NCBI GenBank assembly: GCA_045123575.1
Contig: JBGVKG010000005.1
Coordinates: 11,980 to 75,979, forward strand
From: SVEL01 sp045123575
GTDB lineage: Bacteria; Bacillota; Clostridia; Lachnospirales; Lachnospiraceae
Direction of reading: 5' to 3'
DNA: 64,000 bases
The translations under genes and the position numbers were made by a program. Positions within the stretch are counted from its first letter, which is position 1; each line of letters opens with the position of its first letter. Of this stretch, positions 52,546 through 61,576 are shown in pieces. The notes below the pieces were generated by a model. It did no database searches, had not been told where the DNA came from, and worked only from the letters and a program-made list of their open reading frames with translations.

Positions 52546-54591
52546 TTACATTTCCTCTACTATAAACACATAGAACAGGTCTACATCACCATCCATATGA
52601 ACCAAATGTCCATAGTCACGAACGTATTTCACCTTTCCTGTCTTTGTAGCAATACGGTATTTTACATAATCCATATTGTTGGTGCTAGTGCTTATCTGTT
52701 CATAAATAGATTTTCTTACCTCTTCATAATCATCTGGATAGACGATACCCTTAAACGAGCCACCTGTTAGCTCGGTAAACTCATCTACAGTCTCACATTC
52801 AAATATACTAAGCAGCATCTCATTAACACTCAATATCTTCTCTGTATCATTATCTGCATAGATAAAGAATCCGCCAGGTATCATAGATAAAATGCTATCA
52901 ACACCGAACTCATTATTAAAATCTTCCTTAATCAAGCTAACGCTGTTTACTGGCCATGTATCCTTGATAATGGTCTTAAACTTGGTAAACTCTATCGGTC
53001 TTGAGTAAAAATATCCCTGATGATAATTAGCCGAGTACTTACCGATAAAGTCCTTTATCTCCTGAGTTTCTACACCCTCAAGACAAACTGTCAGACCTAA
53101 ACGCTTTGCACATTGAACAGTTGAATCTACCACCACTCGATTGCTGCCCTTATTCAATATGTTTAAGATAAAGGTCTGGTCTATCTTCACACTAGTTATA
53201 GGCAACTCACAGAGTAAATTAATAGTAGAATTGCCTGTACCGTAATCATCCAAAGCTATTTTTATATCATGTTCTCTTAGGAATGTAAGCTGTTCCTTAA
53301 GATACTTCATATCCAGATTTCTACATCTCTCAGTCAGCTCCAACTGTAAATTCTTCGCCGGGAAGTCTGCCTCACCTAAAATATTGATAACCTCCTGCAC
53401 GAATTCAGGACGCTCCAACTGGCTATAAGACATATTCACATTTATGAAGAATTTCGGATACTTTTTAATAATCTCCTTTATATCCTGCACTGCACGGCGA
53501 AGTATCCAGATACTAAGGTCATAAAAGCACGAATGCGACTCAAGATATGGCACAAATCGACCAGGTGACACCTCACCATATATAGGACTTCTCCAACGAA
53601 TAAGCGCCTCAGCACCGATAATCTTACCTGTAACAGTAGATATAAATGGTTGATAACACAGATAAAAGCCCTCGCAATTGTTACGTATACTTGCCTTCAC
53701 AGCATCTAATAATTCCAATGTCTTATGATTATTCTCATGAGACGCATCATCAAATACAACTAATTTGTTATCTTCTCCATCCTTTGCCTTCTCGAGAGCA
53801 GACATAAGATAAGAGAATATAGTTCTATGACTCACCTCATAATTCTTCGTATATAGCGCACCGCCACACATCTCTAGATTCAGTGCAAAACCATCCAGCG
53901 AATAGCTAGCTAAGGCTGTATCTATCTGAGCATAAGCCTGTTCCAACACACCTATATCCGAGCCATTAAATACGACACCAAATATAGTACTCTCTATTCT
54001 ATACAAAGTACCTCTATCGCCGATGATACCTCGTATAACCTTCGCCACTTCGTATAATGTTTTATTACCGAAGTCATATCCATACAAAGCATTAACATTA
54101 TTGAAATGTCTTAACTCTAATGCTAAAAGCAAGCATTCCTTGTTACTGCTTTTTATCTCGCTTATGTGCGACAAAAAGCTATGCATCTTTGGCAAATCAG
54201 TAATGGCATCACACTCATCCTTCCCCTCGCGAACAGTCAATGTCCCTGAGAACAAGCATGCCTTTCCATCCTCGTCAAAGATTATGTTACTCTTACATAT
54301 ACAAGGAACATAATCTCCCATTGCATTCTTTATACGGAAAGTCAGATAAAGGGCTTCCTTTTTCTTTGCAAATACCTCTCTAAACTCGCGAAGTAATTGT
54401 TCCTTATCTTCCGGATGAGTAATAGCTTCCATTATCTCTTTTGTATTACCAAACTTATAATCAGAAAATCCAAAATACTCAATAGCATCTTTACTCCAGT
54501 TTGATTCACCAGTCTCCATGTTTTCTACAAAAACAAATTGACCTTCTGGAACATTCCTAATATTTTCTAATACCTCTGCATTTATATTCAT
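52546..54591 (-). CDS. PAS - degenerate GGDEF - EAL - PAS signalling protein
   Basis: 681 residues, soluble. A PAS domain (about 1-125) is followed by a GGDEF-type domain (about 135-290) whose catalytic GGDEF loop has been lost (RIESTIFGVVF in its place). The EAL domain (about 305-545) keeps EALIRW, NVNMSY, LELTERCR, DDYGTGNS and LEGVET, so it is probably an active c-di-GMP phosphodiesterase. A second PAS domain at about 570-681 follows the EAL, an uncommon position. It is monocistronic with a strong promoter. Confidence 0.88.
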   Translation of the reverse strand: MNINAEVLENIRNVPEGQFVFVENMETGESNWSKDAIEYFGFSDYKFGNTKEIMEAITHPEDKEQLLREFREVFAKKKEALYLTFRIKNAMGDYVPCICKSNIIFDEDGKACLFSGTLTVREGKDECDAITDLPKMHSFLSHISEIKSSNKECLLLALELRHFNNVNALYGYDFGNKTLYEVAKVIRGIIGDRGTLYRIESTIFGVVFNGSDIGVLEQAYAQIDTALASYSLDGFALNLEMCGGALYTKNYEVSHRTIFSYLMSALEKAKDGEDNKLVVFDDASHENNHKTLELLDAVKASIRNNCEGFYLCYQPFISTVTGKIIGAEALIRWRSPIYGEVSPGRFVPYLESHSCFYDLSIWILRRAVQDIKEIIKKYPKFFINVNMSYSQLERPEFVQEVINILGEADFPAKNLQLELTERCRNLDMKYLKEQLTFLREHDIKIALDDYGTGNSTINLLCELPITSVKIDQTFILNILNKGSNRVVVDSTVQCAKRLGLTVCLEGVETQEIKDFIGKYSANYHQGYFYSRPIEFTKFKTIIKDTWPVNSVSLIKEDFNNEFGVDSILSMIPGGFFIYADNDTEKILSVNEMLLSIFECETVDEFTELTGGSFKGIVYPDDYEEVRKSIYEQISTSTNNMDYVKYRIATKTGKVKYVRDYGHLVHMDGDVDLFYVFIVEEM

Positions 54592-54641
54592 TTTTTAATC
54601 CACGACCTTTCCTTAGGCTTCACACTAAACCAATATACTAG

Positions 54642-54670
54642 ATTATAGTACAAATTCCGTCTAGGTGCAA
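54642..54670 (-). promoter_or_regulatory. Promoter of the PAS-GGDEF-EAL gene
   Basis: TTGCAC (54670-54665), 17 bases, TATAAT (54647-54642) on the minus strand, about 50 bases before the start codon. Confidence 0.72.
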
Positions 54671-54751
54671 GGAAAAACCTCACAAAAGCGCATAAAATAG
54701 CAAAAAAACGATACTACATCACTACAAAACAGCATGAATTATAATCAATAT

Positions 54752-54780
54752 TTGCTAGTATACTTTTTTTATGCTATCAT
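54752..54780 (+). promoter_or_regulatory. Probable promoter of the uracil permease gene
   Basis: TTGCTA (54752-54757), 17 bases, TATCAT (54775-54780), about 62 bases before the start. The leader is short, leaving no room for a PyrR-type attenuator of normal size. Confidence 0.55.
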
Positions 54781-54842
54781 TACCTTAATTGAATATACGT
54801 TATTTATATCTCAAAAAATACTAAACAAAAAGGAGAAATACT

Positions 54843-56207
54843 ATGAACAACAATCAAAACGATGGTATCTATAATGCCAAAGAATTAGGCATCGGAAAAG
54901 TAATCGTACTGGGCTTACAGCATATGTTTGCAATGTTTGGCGCTACAGTACTTGTACCACTACTAACAGGATTGGACGTATCAACAACTCTATTATTTGC
55001 AGGACTTGGAACACTTTTGTTCCATCTTATTACAAAATTCAAGGTTCCTGCATTCTTAGGATCTTCATTTGCATTCTTAGGAGGTTATTTTGCTATCGCC
55101 CCTATGAAAGATGGTGCATCTAATGTTGAAATGATTCCATATGCTTGTTTCGGCGTAGCTTGCGCAGGACTGGTTTACTTAATTCTTGCAGGACTTATCA
55201 AGCTTTTCTCTGCGAAAAGAGTAATGAAGTTCTTCCCACCAATAGTAACTGGACCTATCATTATCGCAATAGGACTTACTCTTTCGCAGTCAGCAATCGA
55301 TAACTGTTCTACCAACTGGTTAGTTGCTTTAGTCGCTATCCTTGTAGTTATAATCTGCAACATTTTTGGAAAAGGTATGATAAAAATAGTTCCTATTCTT
55401 ATAGGCGTAGTTGTATCCTATGTTGCTGGCATCTTAATGGGCGAGGTTGATTTCACAGCAGTAGCACAGGCAGACTGGATTGGTATTCCAATTCGTAAAG
55501 AAATGACCATCTTAGGCTTATTTGATAACTTTAATGCGTCTCTTTTAATTACATCTGTTGTTACAATAGTTCCAATCGCATTGGCAACTATCGTAGAACA
55601 TATTGGTGATATCTCAGCTATTTCATCTACAACAAGACAAAACTACATTAAAGACCCAGGACTCCACAGAACACTCATAGGTGACGGACTGGCAACAACA
55701 CTTGCATCACTCTTTGGTGCTCCGGCCAACACAACATACGGTGAAAATACAGGCGTATTAAATCTTTCAAAGGTATACGACCCATTTGTAGTTAGATTAG
55801 CTGCTGTATTTGCCATCATATTCTCGTTCTGTCCAAAGTTTTCTGCCATAATACAGACTATGCCAACTGCTACTGTTGGTGGCATATCACTTATCCTTTA
55901 TGGTATGATTTCTGCAGTTGGTGTTCGTAATGTCGTTGAGAATAAGGTTGATTTTACAAAATCACGCAACGTAATTATCGCTGCCATGATTTTAGTTCTT
56001 TCAATCGGTATAAACTACAGCGCACTGGGAGCTATATCATTTACAATCGGTGAAATCACTATCAGCTTGTCTGGACTTGCAGTTGGTGCATTAGTTGGTA
56101 TTATCATGAATGCGATTCTTCCTGAAAAGGATTATGAATTCGACGATGACGAGCCATCCGACACAGGTGTTAATTTCCAGGTTGGCGACCGTCAAAAAGA
56201 CAACTAG
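54843..56207 (+). CDS. uraA: Uracil permease (NCS2 / nucleobase:cation symporter)
   Basis: 454 residues with 12-14 membrane segments and the NCS2 motifs: LGLQHMFAMFGATVLVPLLTG at the N-terminus, IVTIVPIALATIVEHIGDISA with the substrate-binding glutamate, and GAPANTTYGENTGV. AAAGGAG precedes the ATG. It converges on upp across a shared terminator, so uracil import and salvage are physically paired though on opposite strands. Confidence 0.93.
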   Translation: MNNNQNDGIYNAKELGIGKVIVLGLQHMFAMFGATVLVPLLTGLDVSTTLLFAGLGTLLFHLITKFKVPAFLGSSFAFLGGYFAIAPMKDGASNVEMIPYACFGVACAGLVYLILAGLIKLFSAKRVMKFFPPIVTGPIIIAIGLTLSQSAIDNCSTNWLVALVAILVVIICNIFGKGMIKIVPILIGVVVSYVAGILMGEVDFTAVAQADWIGIPIRKEMTILGLFDNFNASLLITSVVTIVPIALATIVEHIGDISAISSTTRQNYIKDPGLHRTLIGDGLATTLASLFGAPANTTYGENTGVLNLSKVYDPFVVRLAAVFAIIFSFCPKFSAIIQTMPTATVGGISLILYGMISAVGVRNVVENKVDFTKSRNVIIAAMILVLSIGINYSALGAISFTIGEITISLSGLAVGALVGIIMNAILPEKDYEFDDDEPSDTGVNFQVGDRQKDN

Positions 56208-56244
56208 ACGAATTAATTTGGTAAAATTATAAATCTAAAAAATT

Positions 56245-56276
56245 GGAGCATATCACATTGTGATATGCTCCTTTTC
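56245..56276. terminator. Bidirectional terminator between uraA and upp
   Basis: Near-perfect palindrome GGAGCATATCACA/TGTGATATGCTCC (56245-56271), with TTTT on the plus side and a U run (AAUUUUUU) on the minus side. Confidence 0.9.
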
Positions 56277-56291
56277 TACTCATTGGTTTCC

Positions 56292-56933
56292 CTATTTTGT
56301 TCCAAAAATACGGTCTCCTGCATCACCAAGGCCCGGAAGAATATATGCTCTTTCATTTAATTCACGGTCAAGATTTCCTATAAAAATCTTCACATCTGGA
56401 TGTGCTTTGTGAAGCTTCTCCACTCCCTCTGGCGCTGCTATTACACACATAAATGTAATATCCTTTCCGCCATGCTGCTTGATAAAATCAATAGCCGCAA
56501 TAGCTGAACCACCAGTTGCCAACATAGGATCTACTACAAAAATCTTACGCTGATCAATCGGTGCTGGAAGCTTACAATAGTATTCCTTAGGCTCAAAGGT
56601 CTCCTCATCACGATATAAACCTATATGTCCAATCTTGGCTGCTGGCATAAGCTTAAGCACACCATCAACCATACCTAATCCTGCTCTCAGTATAGGTACA
56701 ACTGCTGGCTTCTTACCTGATATAACTGGACACATCGCAGTTTCAAGTGGAGTTTCAACTGGTACATTTTCGATTTCCAGATCACGTAAAGCCTCATAGC
56801 CAATAAGCATAGCTATTTCTTCAACTACAGCTCTAAATTCATTAGTTCCTGTATTTTTATTCCTCAAGATAGAGACCTTATGTTTCAATAACGGATGGTC
56901 GCAAATTGTAATATTTTCAATTCCATTATACAT
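56292..56933 (-). CDS. upp: Uracil phosphoribosyltransferase
   Basis: 213 residues. It makes UMP from uracil and PRPP. PRPP-binding VVDPMLATGGSA, the VPILRAGLGM segment and the C-terminal ILPGLGDAGDR are diagnostic. AAAGGAAT precedes the ATG. Length is typical. Confidence 0.96.
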   Translation of the reverse strand: MYNGIENITICDHPLLKHKVSILRNKNTGTNEFRAVVEEIAMLIGYEALRDLEIENVPVETPLETAMCPVISGKKPAVVPILRAGLGMVDGVLKLMPAAKIGHIGLYRDEETFEPKEYYCKLPAPIDQRKIFVVDPMLATGGSAIAAIDFIKQHGGKDITFMCVIAAPEGVEKLHKAHPDVKIFIGNLDRELNERAYILPGLGDAGDRIFGTK

Positions 56934-56965
56934 AATTACAAATTCCTTTCTTTAGTGTTATATAT

Positions 56966-56994
56966 ATTTTATAGTGCTGTACCGATTTTATCAA
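56966..56994 (-). promoter_or_regulatory. Promoter of upp
   Basis: TTGATA (56994-56989), 17 bases, TAAAAT (56971-56966) on the minus strand, about 33 bases before the start. Confidence 0.6.
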
Positions 56995-57024
56995 GAACAA
57001 ATTCCTATTTTGATACCATAAAAA

Positions 57025-57212
57025 CTAATATCCCTGCATTTTACATATACTATCATACACTTCTGAATACGGCATATTTTGTTCCATACATTTATGAAAA
57101 TATCGTTCCTCATAAAGCTTCAACGCCAATTCTGTTGCCTTAGGAACTTCAAATAAGGCTCATCTTCTACATAATGTAACGCCCCACACCATCTGTCCTT
57201 GGCCGCCACATA
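57025..57212 (-). pseudogene. Frameshifted gene remnant
   Basis: Two overlapping minus-strand reading frames look protein-like but neither has a start. The upstream one reads YVAAKDRWCGALHYVEDEPYL before hitting a stop; shifting frame gives EVPKATELALKLYEERYF and a continuation to a stop at 57025. Joined, they make about 60 plausible residues. The family is not recognised. It lies directly downstream of the CPBP protease gene in an accessory-looking region with other remnants. Confidence 0.4.
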
Positions 57213-57225
57213 TTAACCTCCATAC

Positions 57226-57969
57226 CTAAAGTTCATCTATAGTCTTTTCACTCTTATAGTAAAACCATATAGTAAATACCACTGACGCCACTAAACCCAG
57301 AATAAGAATCCAATTAATTTTTATCATAAAAAATGATATCATCATATTGGAAAAACCATGGAATGCACAACAAGAAAAGATGCTTTTTGTTTTCTTACGA
57401 ATTGTTGCAAGCCAAACGCTTAAAATCAAACCGTAAATGGCATAGTGTATATAATTCATATTTTGCTGGGAAGAACCAACTACAAACCACAAAGGAACAT
57501 GCCAAAGCATCCATACACACCCAGTAATCAAAGTTGCAATCGGAAATGAAAATTTCCTTTCAAGCTCTGGTTGCATAATACCACGCCACCCCAACTCCTC
57601 GTTGCCACCACCAAGAAATGTTGCAGTCAACAAAATAATCGGTGTAGTATACCACGGAATATCAGGATTGCTTTCCATCGATGAGCATCCTATAATTATC
57701 CCCTGCATCGCACAAAATAATAGCAAGTACCAAATTGAGCCCTTTTTACCACCAAATATAAAGTCACGCACTGACCTTAACGATTTATTTGGCAATATCA
57801 TAATTGTAGCAATAGTCGGACCAAATCCACCTATCAGATGAATAAGCGTAAAAATACCTTGAGAAGAATCTACGATATTATAATTTGTCAGCAGTGCTAA
57901 TCCCCACCAACACATCCATGTGATTGCAAATGTTATGCCTATATATGCAATGACCTTCCTTTTATCCAT
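57226..57969 (-). CDS. CPBP-family intramembrane metalloprotease
   Basis: 247 residues with seven or so membrane helices. The three CPBP motifs are present: EELGWRG (EExxxR), WHVPLWF and FHGFSNM. AAGGGAGA precedes the ATG. Family members include CAAX-type proteases and bacteriocin self-immunity proteins. No bacteriocin gene is visible beside it, so the role is open. It starts 25 bases after the acetyltransferase gene. Confidence 0.88.
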   Translation of the reverse strand: MDKRKVIAYIGITFAITWMCWWGLALLTNYNIVDSSQGIFTLIHLIGGFGPTIATIMILPNKSLRSVRDFIFGGKKGSIWYLLLFCAMQGIIIGCSSMESNPDIPWYTTPIILLTATFLGGGNEELGWRGIMQPELERKFSFPIATLITGCVWMLWHVPLWFVVGSSQQNMNYIHYAIYGLILSVWLATIRKKTKSIFSCCAFHGFSNMMISFFMIKINWILILGLVASVVFTIWFYYKSEKTIDEL

Positions 57970-57994
57970 AATAATATCTCCCTTAGCCAGCCAT

Positions 57995-58780
57995 TCATCT
58001 ATTACTTTCTATCCACTTTACAGCAAAATCTACTAGCTCTCTTTGCTTCATAAACGTAATTGTTGCATTTCCCAATGATTGCTTTTTCACAGAGCAATTA
58101 TCCTCAAAGGCTCTACCAATTTTTTCAAAATCCTCGCCATCCACAAATAAGGTTTCATAAGCCTTCCAAACACGTTTTCCGTTTTCCATAATTGCACTGT
58201 ACTCTGTGCAGTTATGTTTTCCTGAATATTCGGCTCTAACATCAGCAAGATGTATTGATGTATTTTTATCGTAACCAACACCTATCAAAAGAACATAGCC
58301 ATCCAGCTCATATAGTTTTGCAATCGGAGAACCTTCTCCAAAAATATTTGATAAATCGTGGTCTTTGGTAAGATACTCTGCATATCTGCCATTCGCTGCA
58401 ACAGAACGCGCTGGATGTTCGCTTCGAAGGCTTCCTGGCCAGCTTCTGAACATCTCTGCCACTGCTCCCATCGTGTTTGTTGGTGTTATATCCTTATGAT
58501 ATGCTGGCCAATTGTCACGAATTACCTGCCACCATTCTTCAGGCTCCTCCCAATGCACACCCGTAGAAGGGTCGAGATTTTTCCATGATTGCGTAGGCAT
58601 CATTATAGTACCTTCGTCCCCCACACATTCTAACAATGCTTCAATAACAACTTGCGCTCCACCGCATACAAACCCAAGGCTGCTAAGCGATGTATGTACC
58701 ATAATGTTTTGTCCCTTATCTACCCCAAGTTGCTTTAATGCCGCAACTATATCTTCTTTTAATACTATTTTTCTTTCCAT
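57995..58780 (-). CDS. AAC(3)-family N-acetyltransferase
   Basis: 261 residues. The aminoglycoside 3-N-acetyltransferase/YokD fold shows in MVHTSLSSLGFVCGG, GTIMMPTQSW, MGAVAEMFRSWPGSLRSEHP and the late DNC segment. AAAGGAGG precedes the ATG. Many chromosomal members of this family act on unknown substrates, so aminoglycoside modification is possible but not shown. It forms a probable two-gene unit with the CPBP protease. Confidence 0.87.
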   Translation of the reverse strand: MERKIVLKEDIVAALKQLGVDKGQNIMVHTSLSSLGFVCGGAQVVIEALLECVGDEGTIMMPTQSWKNLDPSTGVHWEEPEEWWQVIRDNWPAYHKDITPTNTMGAVAEMFRSWPGSLRSEHPARSVAANGRYAEYLTKDHDLSNIFGEGSPIAKLYELDGYVLLIGVGYDKNTSIHLADVRAEYSGKHNCTEYSAIMENGKRVWKAYETLFVDGEDFEKIGRAFEDNCSVKKQSLGNATITFMKQRELVDFAVKWIESNR

Positions 58781-58869
58781 AAAAGCCTCCTTTTTTCCTT
58801 TACATAAATCCGTATCTTACTTTCAAGTTTTCACAAAGCTTGAACACACAAAGATAATAATACATATTT

Positions 58870-59244
58870 TTAACCTTGCAAGTCAATGCTGATTTCGTAT
58901 TTATCATCGATGAGTATATAATTCACATTATACTTTTGTGCAAGAGCCAACATTTCTGCATTATCTTTCAAAACACTTTCCATAGTACACCACGCATCGT
59001 CTAAACGATTTTCGATAGTATTTGCATATTTCTTTATATCAGAAAAATGATTTCTTATATATCCTTCGCTCATTATAAGACAATAATATCTGATATCGTC
59101 AAGGAGCTTGGTATCAAAATCATTTCGTCAATCAAACGGAATATAGCAACCTTCAACAATTAAGTTCTGCTCATTCTCAATCATCCCTTCAAATTCAAGT
59201 TTATCGATTAGAGCCTTGCGGACAGGTTCGCAAGCAAACGTTCC
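58870..59244 (-). pseudogene. Truncated kinase-like gene with an internal stop
   Basis: A minus frame open from 59244 to 58870 is interrupted by TGA at 59128-59130, where tryptophan would fit (IPFD-stop-RNDFD). Flanking translation is protein-like: ALIDKLEFEGMIENEQ and LIVEGCYIPFD before the stop, DIRYYCLIMSEGYIRNHF and YNVNYILIDDKYEISI after it. It resembles the C-terminal part of a P-loop nucleotide kinase-type ATPase, lacking the N-terminal Walker A half. Its 5' edge overlaps the end of the nucleotidyltransferase gene, as if a deletion joined the two. A reinitiating 67-residue product from 59073 is possible but unlikely to be functional. Confidence 0.55.
59191..59207. repeat. Direct repeat AAATTCAAGTTTATCGA, copy 1
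   Basis: The same 17 bases recur at 61272-61288, and a 14-base version (TCAAATTCAAGTTT) occurs at 59189-59202 and 61127-61140, all in the same orientation. The copies bracket the nucleotidyltransferase and hydrolase genes. Confidence 0.7.
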
Positions 59245-60142
59245 TTAACTCGACTACCATTTCATTTATTACCGGCGAGATATTTTCACAAAACATTCCG
59301 TCAAAAAGTCTCTTTAAATTTTCATTAAAGTTACCCGGTAAAATACTACATTCCTCAGAACAAATGCTTTGCATTCTTTTTTCTCCCGGATGCGTCATCT
59401 CGTTTAATGCAAAAATGATGTCAAAGTAACTTGCCAAAAATTCTGTAACCCTATGATTCACACTAACCAAGTCGCCTCTGTTTTCTGCTTTCTTTATCTG
59501 CATATCAAAGGACGGAAGCATCCCGCTAAGTAGTTTCAAATTGTTGGAAATAATGTTTTCCTTTAATTTCTTCGGATACGGAATTCGATATTTTTCCTGC
59601 ATCGATGTTAGCTTTCCTTTTTTATCCAACACAATTTTAGAAGTAATAAGATTGTGCCACATACATGTGGTATATCCATTCCATGGCGTGCACTCTGTCA
59701 CGACGGAAGCCACCGTTTTTTCGAAGTCATCCATATTCCTATATATGATATCCATATCAATTCCATCGTTTAAGGTAACATCATCTTCCAATTCCCAAAA
59801 AGAATTCCCAATTTCCATATATCCGCAATATTTCTCTAAAATGCTTCTACGTTCATTTTCATCAATTACGTCCGATATATACACATACACATCATAGTCT
59901 GATTTCTCATCGTTTCTTCCCGTTGCTCTTGAACCACCAAGTGCAATCGCCTCCACCTGAGAAAGACTTCCCAGTTCCTCAAATAATCTATTCACATCAA
60001 CAACCATATCAGCTTTATTTCCTTTCTTCTCCAAAACCAGCGTATATTGACATCCTTCTTTATATTCAATATCACATGCTTGATTCGGTATTAACTTCTT
60101 TACTTTTACTAGATTACCATGATATACGTAATCTTTCTTCAC
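59201..60142 (-). CDS. Nucleotidyltransferase-domain (DUF4037-like) protein
   Basis: 313 residues from a GTG at 60142, with a weak GGTAG site. The nucleotidyltransferase core is ALGGSRATGRNDEKSDYDVYVY with a later acidic GIDMDI, giving the metal-binding aspartates; the C-terminal half is helical like DUF4037. Such proteins transfer nucleotides to small molecules or proteins; the substrate is unknown. The last dozen residues run into the direct repeat and the kinase remnant, so the native C-terminus may have been replaced. It starts 10 bases after the hydrolase gene. Confidence 0.8.
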   Translation of the reverse strand: MKKDYVYHGNLVKVKKLIPNQACDIEYKEGCQYTLVLEKKGNKADMVVDVNRLFEELGSLSQVEAIALGGSRATGRNDEKSDYDVYVYISDVIDENERRSILEKYCGYMEIGNSFWELEDDVTLNDGIDMDIIYRNMDDFEKTVASVVTECTPWNGYTTCMWHNLITSKIVLDKKGKLTSMQEKYRIPYPKKLKENIISNNLKLLSGMLPSFDMQIKKAENRGDLVSVNHRVTEFLASYFDIIFALNEMTHPGEKRMQSICSEECSILPGNFNENLKRLFDGMFCENISPVINEMVVELRNVCLRTCPQGSNR

Positions 60143-60152
60143 AAATATCTAC

Positions 60153-61109
60153 CTACAACTTCAATTTTTTATCTGTTCGCAAAATTGAAATTATTGCTTC
60201 CACAAACTGTTTTGCCTTTTCTGTATGAATACCATGCCCGCAATCAAATTGCTTGATTTTCATATTTTCAATTAAGGCGTTGACTCTCTGCAAATCTTCA
60301 TCAGACAATGCACCTTGCAACAAATCATTCTCACCAATCGTTGTCTTTGCTTTCATAAACAGCGTAGTACATTTAATTCTGGAAAGAAGTTCATTGTAAT
60401 CAACTGTATCATTGAATGAATCATTATAAAAGGCCTCTCCAAAATGAGGGTCATAATATTGCAGACCATTAAAGCCTTCTAAAAACTTTTTAGGCCAAAA
60501 CAGAACTTTCAGATTTTTGTCAGGATGTTTGGTTCGGTATTTCAATGCGAAACCACTCAATTTTTCTCTGACAGTTTCTCTGGATTCATCAGGAAAGAAA
60601 TTCCAGCAATACTGATTCTTGAAATAATAATAAACAAAATCCTTTTCCTCATCCTGTAAAAGAAAATCATGGCAAACAGAGGATAAATCCTTGTAATTGT
60701 ATGTGTTATATCTTCTTTCGCCCCAGCTTGAAAAGAACGGAGGGTCTTCCAATATTAGTTTGTTGCATCTAGGAGAGTGTGCTGCTATGTACGCTGCAAT
60801 CAGTCCACCCGACGAATGCCCCAGCACGGCAACAGAATCGCAAATCACATTTTCAATAAAGTCCATGATGTCGTTGCCAATACTGACCAAATTGTATTTT
60901 TCTGGATTCCGAGAACTCTTTCCGTGTCCGTAATAATCTACCATGTACACATGGTAGTACCTTGCAAGTTTTGTAATAACATTATCAAAGCTACAAGAGT
61001 TTGTCCCCTGCGCATGAAGCAGCAATAATTTGTTTTTTGCGTTTCCAACCTCATAGTAGTTCAAAATACTGTTATCATCAATTTTATATTGTGCATTATG
61101 AATCTTCAT
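60153..61109 (-). CDS. Alpha/beta hydrolase
   Basis: 318 residues, soluble. The fold shows as LLLLHAQGTNSCSF, the nucleophile elbow GHSSGG, the cap residues DPPFFSSWGERR, an aspartate region and the final histidine in DCGHGIH. GAGGTGAG precedes the ATG. The oxyanion motif HAQGT replaces the usual HG.. form. The substrate is unknown. It forms a two-gene unit with the nucleotidyltransferase. Confidence 0.85.
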   Translation of the reverse strand: MKIHNAQYKIDDNSILNYYEVGNAKNKLLLLHAQGTNSCSFDNVITKLARYYHVYMVDYYGHGKSSRNPEKYNLVSIGNDIMDFIENVICDSVAVLGHSSGGLIAAYIAAHSPRCNKLILEDPPFFSSWGERRYNTYNYKDLSSVCHDFLLQDEEKDFVYYYFKNQYCWNFFPDESRETVREKLSGFALKYRTKHPDKNLKVLFWPKKFLEGFNGLQYYDPHFGEAFYNDSFNDTVDYNELLSRIKCTTLFMKAKTTIGENDLLQGALSDEDLQRVNALIENMKIKQFDCGHGIHTEKAKQFVEAIISILRTDKKLKL

Positions 61110-61126
61110 ATTGTATACTCACCTCG

Positions 61127-61140
61127 TCAAATTCAAGTTT
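61127..61140. repeat. Direct repeat TCAAATTCAAGTTT, copy 2
   Basis: Fourteen bases identical to 59189-59202, lying just upstream of the hydrolase start region. Confidence 0.65.
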
Positions 61141-61142
61141 TT

Positions 61143-61301
61143 CTACTTCTTACACCTCCAAAATCCAGCCACTTCGTGTCTGTCGTGCTTCGCACTTTTG
61201 ATTTTGTCGGTATCGCGCCAGAAAAAGTAAATGTCTGCTACGCAGCCGCTTCCTTTTTCCTTGAGCGCGATAAATTCAAGTTTATCGAACTGATATCTTT
61301 T
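61143..61301 (-). pseudogene. Start-less coding remnant in a 470-bp gap
   Basis: Between stops, the minus strand reads about 52 residues (YQFDKLEFIALKEKG ... RHEVAGFWRCKK) without any ATG, GTG or TTG start backed by a ribosome site. The DNA also contains nested inverted repeats (for example AAAATC/GATTTT and GTGC/GCAC around 61155-61205). It could be a dispersed repeat element or a gene fragment. Outside this stretch and the terminator at 61423-61456, nothing else is seen in 61110-61576. Confidence 0.3.
61272..61288. repeat. Direct repeat AAATTCAAGTTTATCGA, copy 3
   Basis: Seventeen bases identical to 59191-59207, same orientation. In both places the minus-strand reading in one frame is DKLEF. 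Confidence 0.7.
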
Positions 61302-61422
61302 TCAGTACTTCATATAATATACAACTTTTACCTCAATTTTTCAATTCCTCTGCGTAGTCCACTTAAGTCTTTACTCTGTGTACTCTTTTTTTATCTCCCT
61401 CTACTTAAAGTACTTCCTCTGT

Positions 61423-61456
61423 AAAAAACCGTATCATATTTATTTATGATACGGTT
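61423..61456 (-). terminator. Terminator after the PfkB kinase gene
   Basis: Perfect 11-bp arms AACCGTATCAT/ATGATACGGTT (61427-61437 and 61446-61456), with a run of six uridines in minus-strand RNA. Confidence 0.85.
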
Positions 61457-61576
61457 CACCGTAACGTTTTTCGGGGATACTTAAAACTCTGTAGACTGTA
61501 GTAAATTTTGTATACAAAGTTTTATCTTTATATAATAACAATCTTATGTCAATAGTAAAGTTATAAATATTTCACA

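Noticed and set aside
57226..57969. Bacteriocin immunity gene cluster around the CPBP protease
   Set aside because: No precursor peptide, modification enzyme or dedicated exporter was found beside it.
59128..59130. In-frame TGA as a selenocysteine codon
   Set aside because: The frame has no start or Walker A half, the residue expected by context is Trp, and no SECIS-like hairpin stands out just after it; a decayed gene is simpler.
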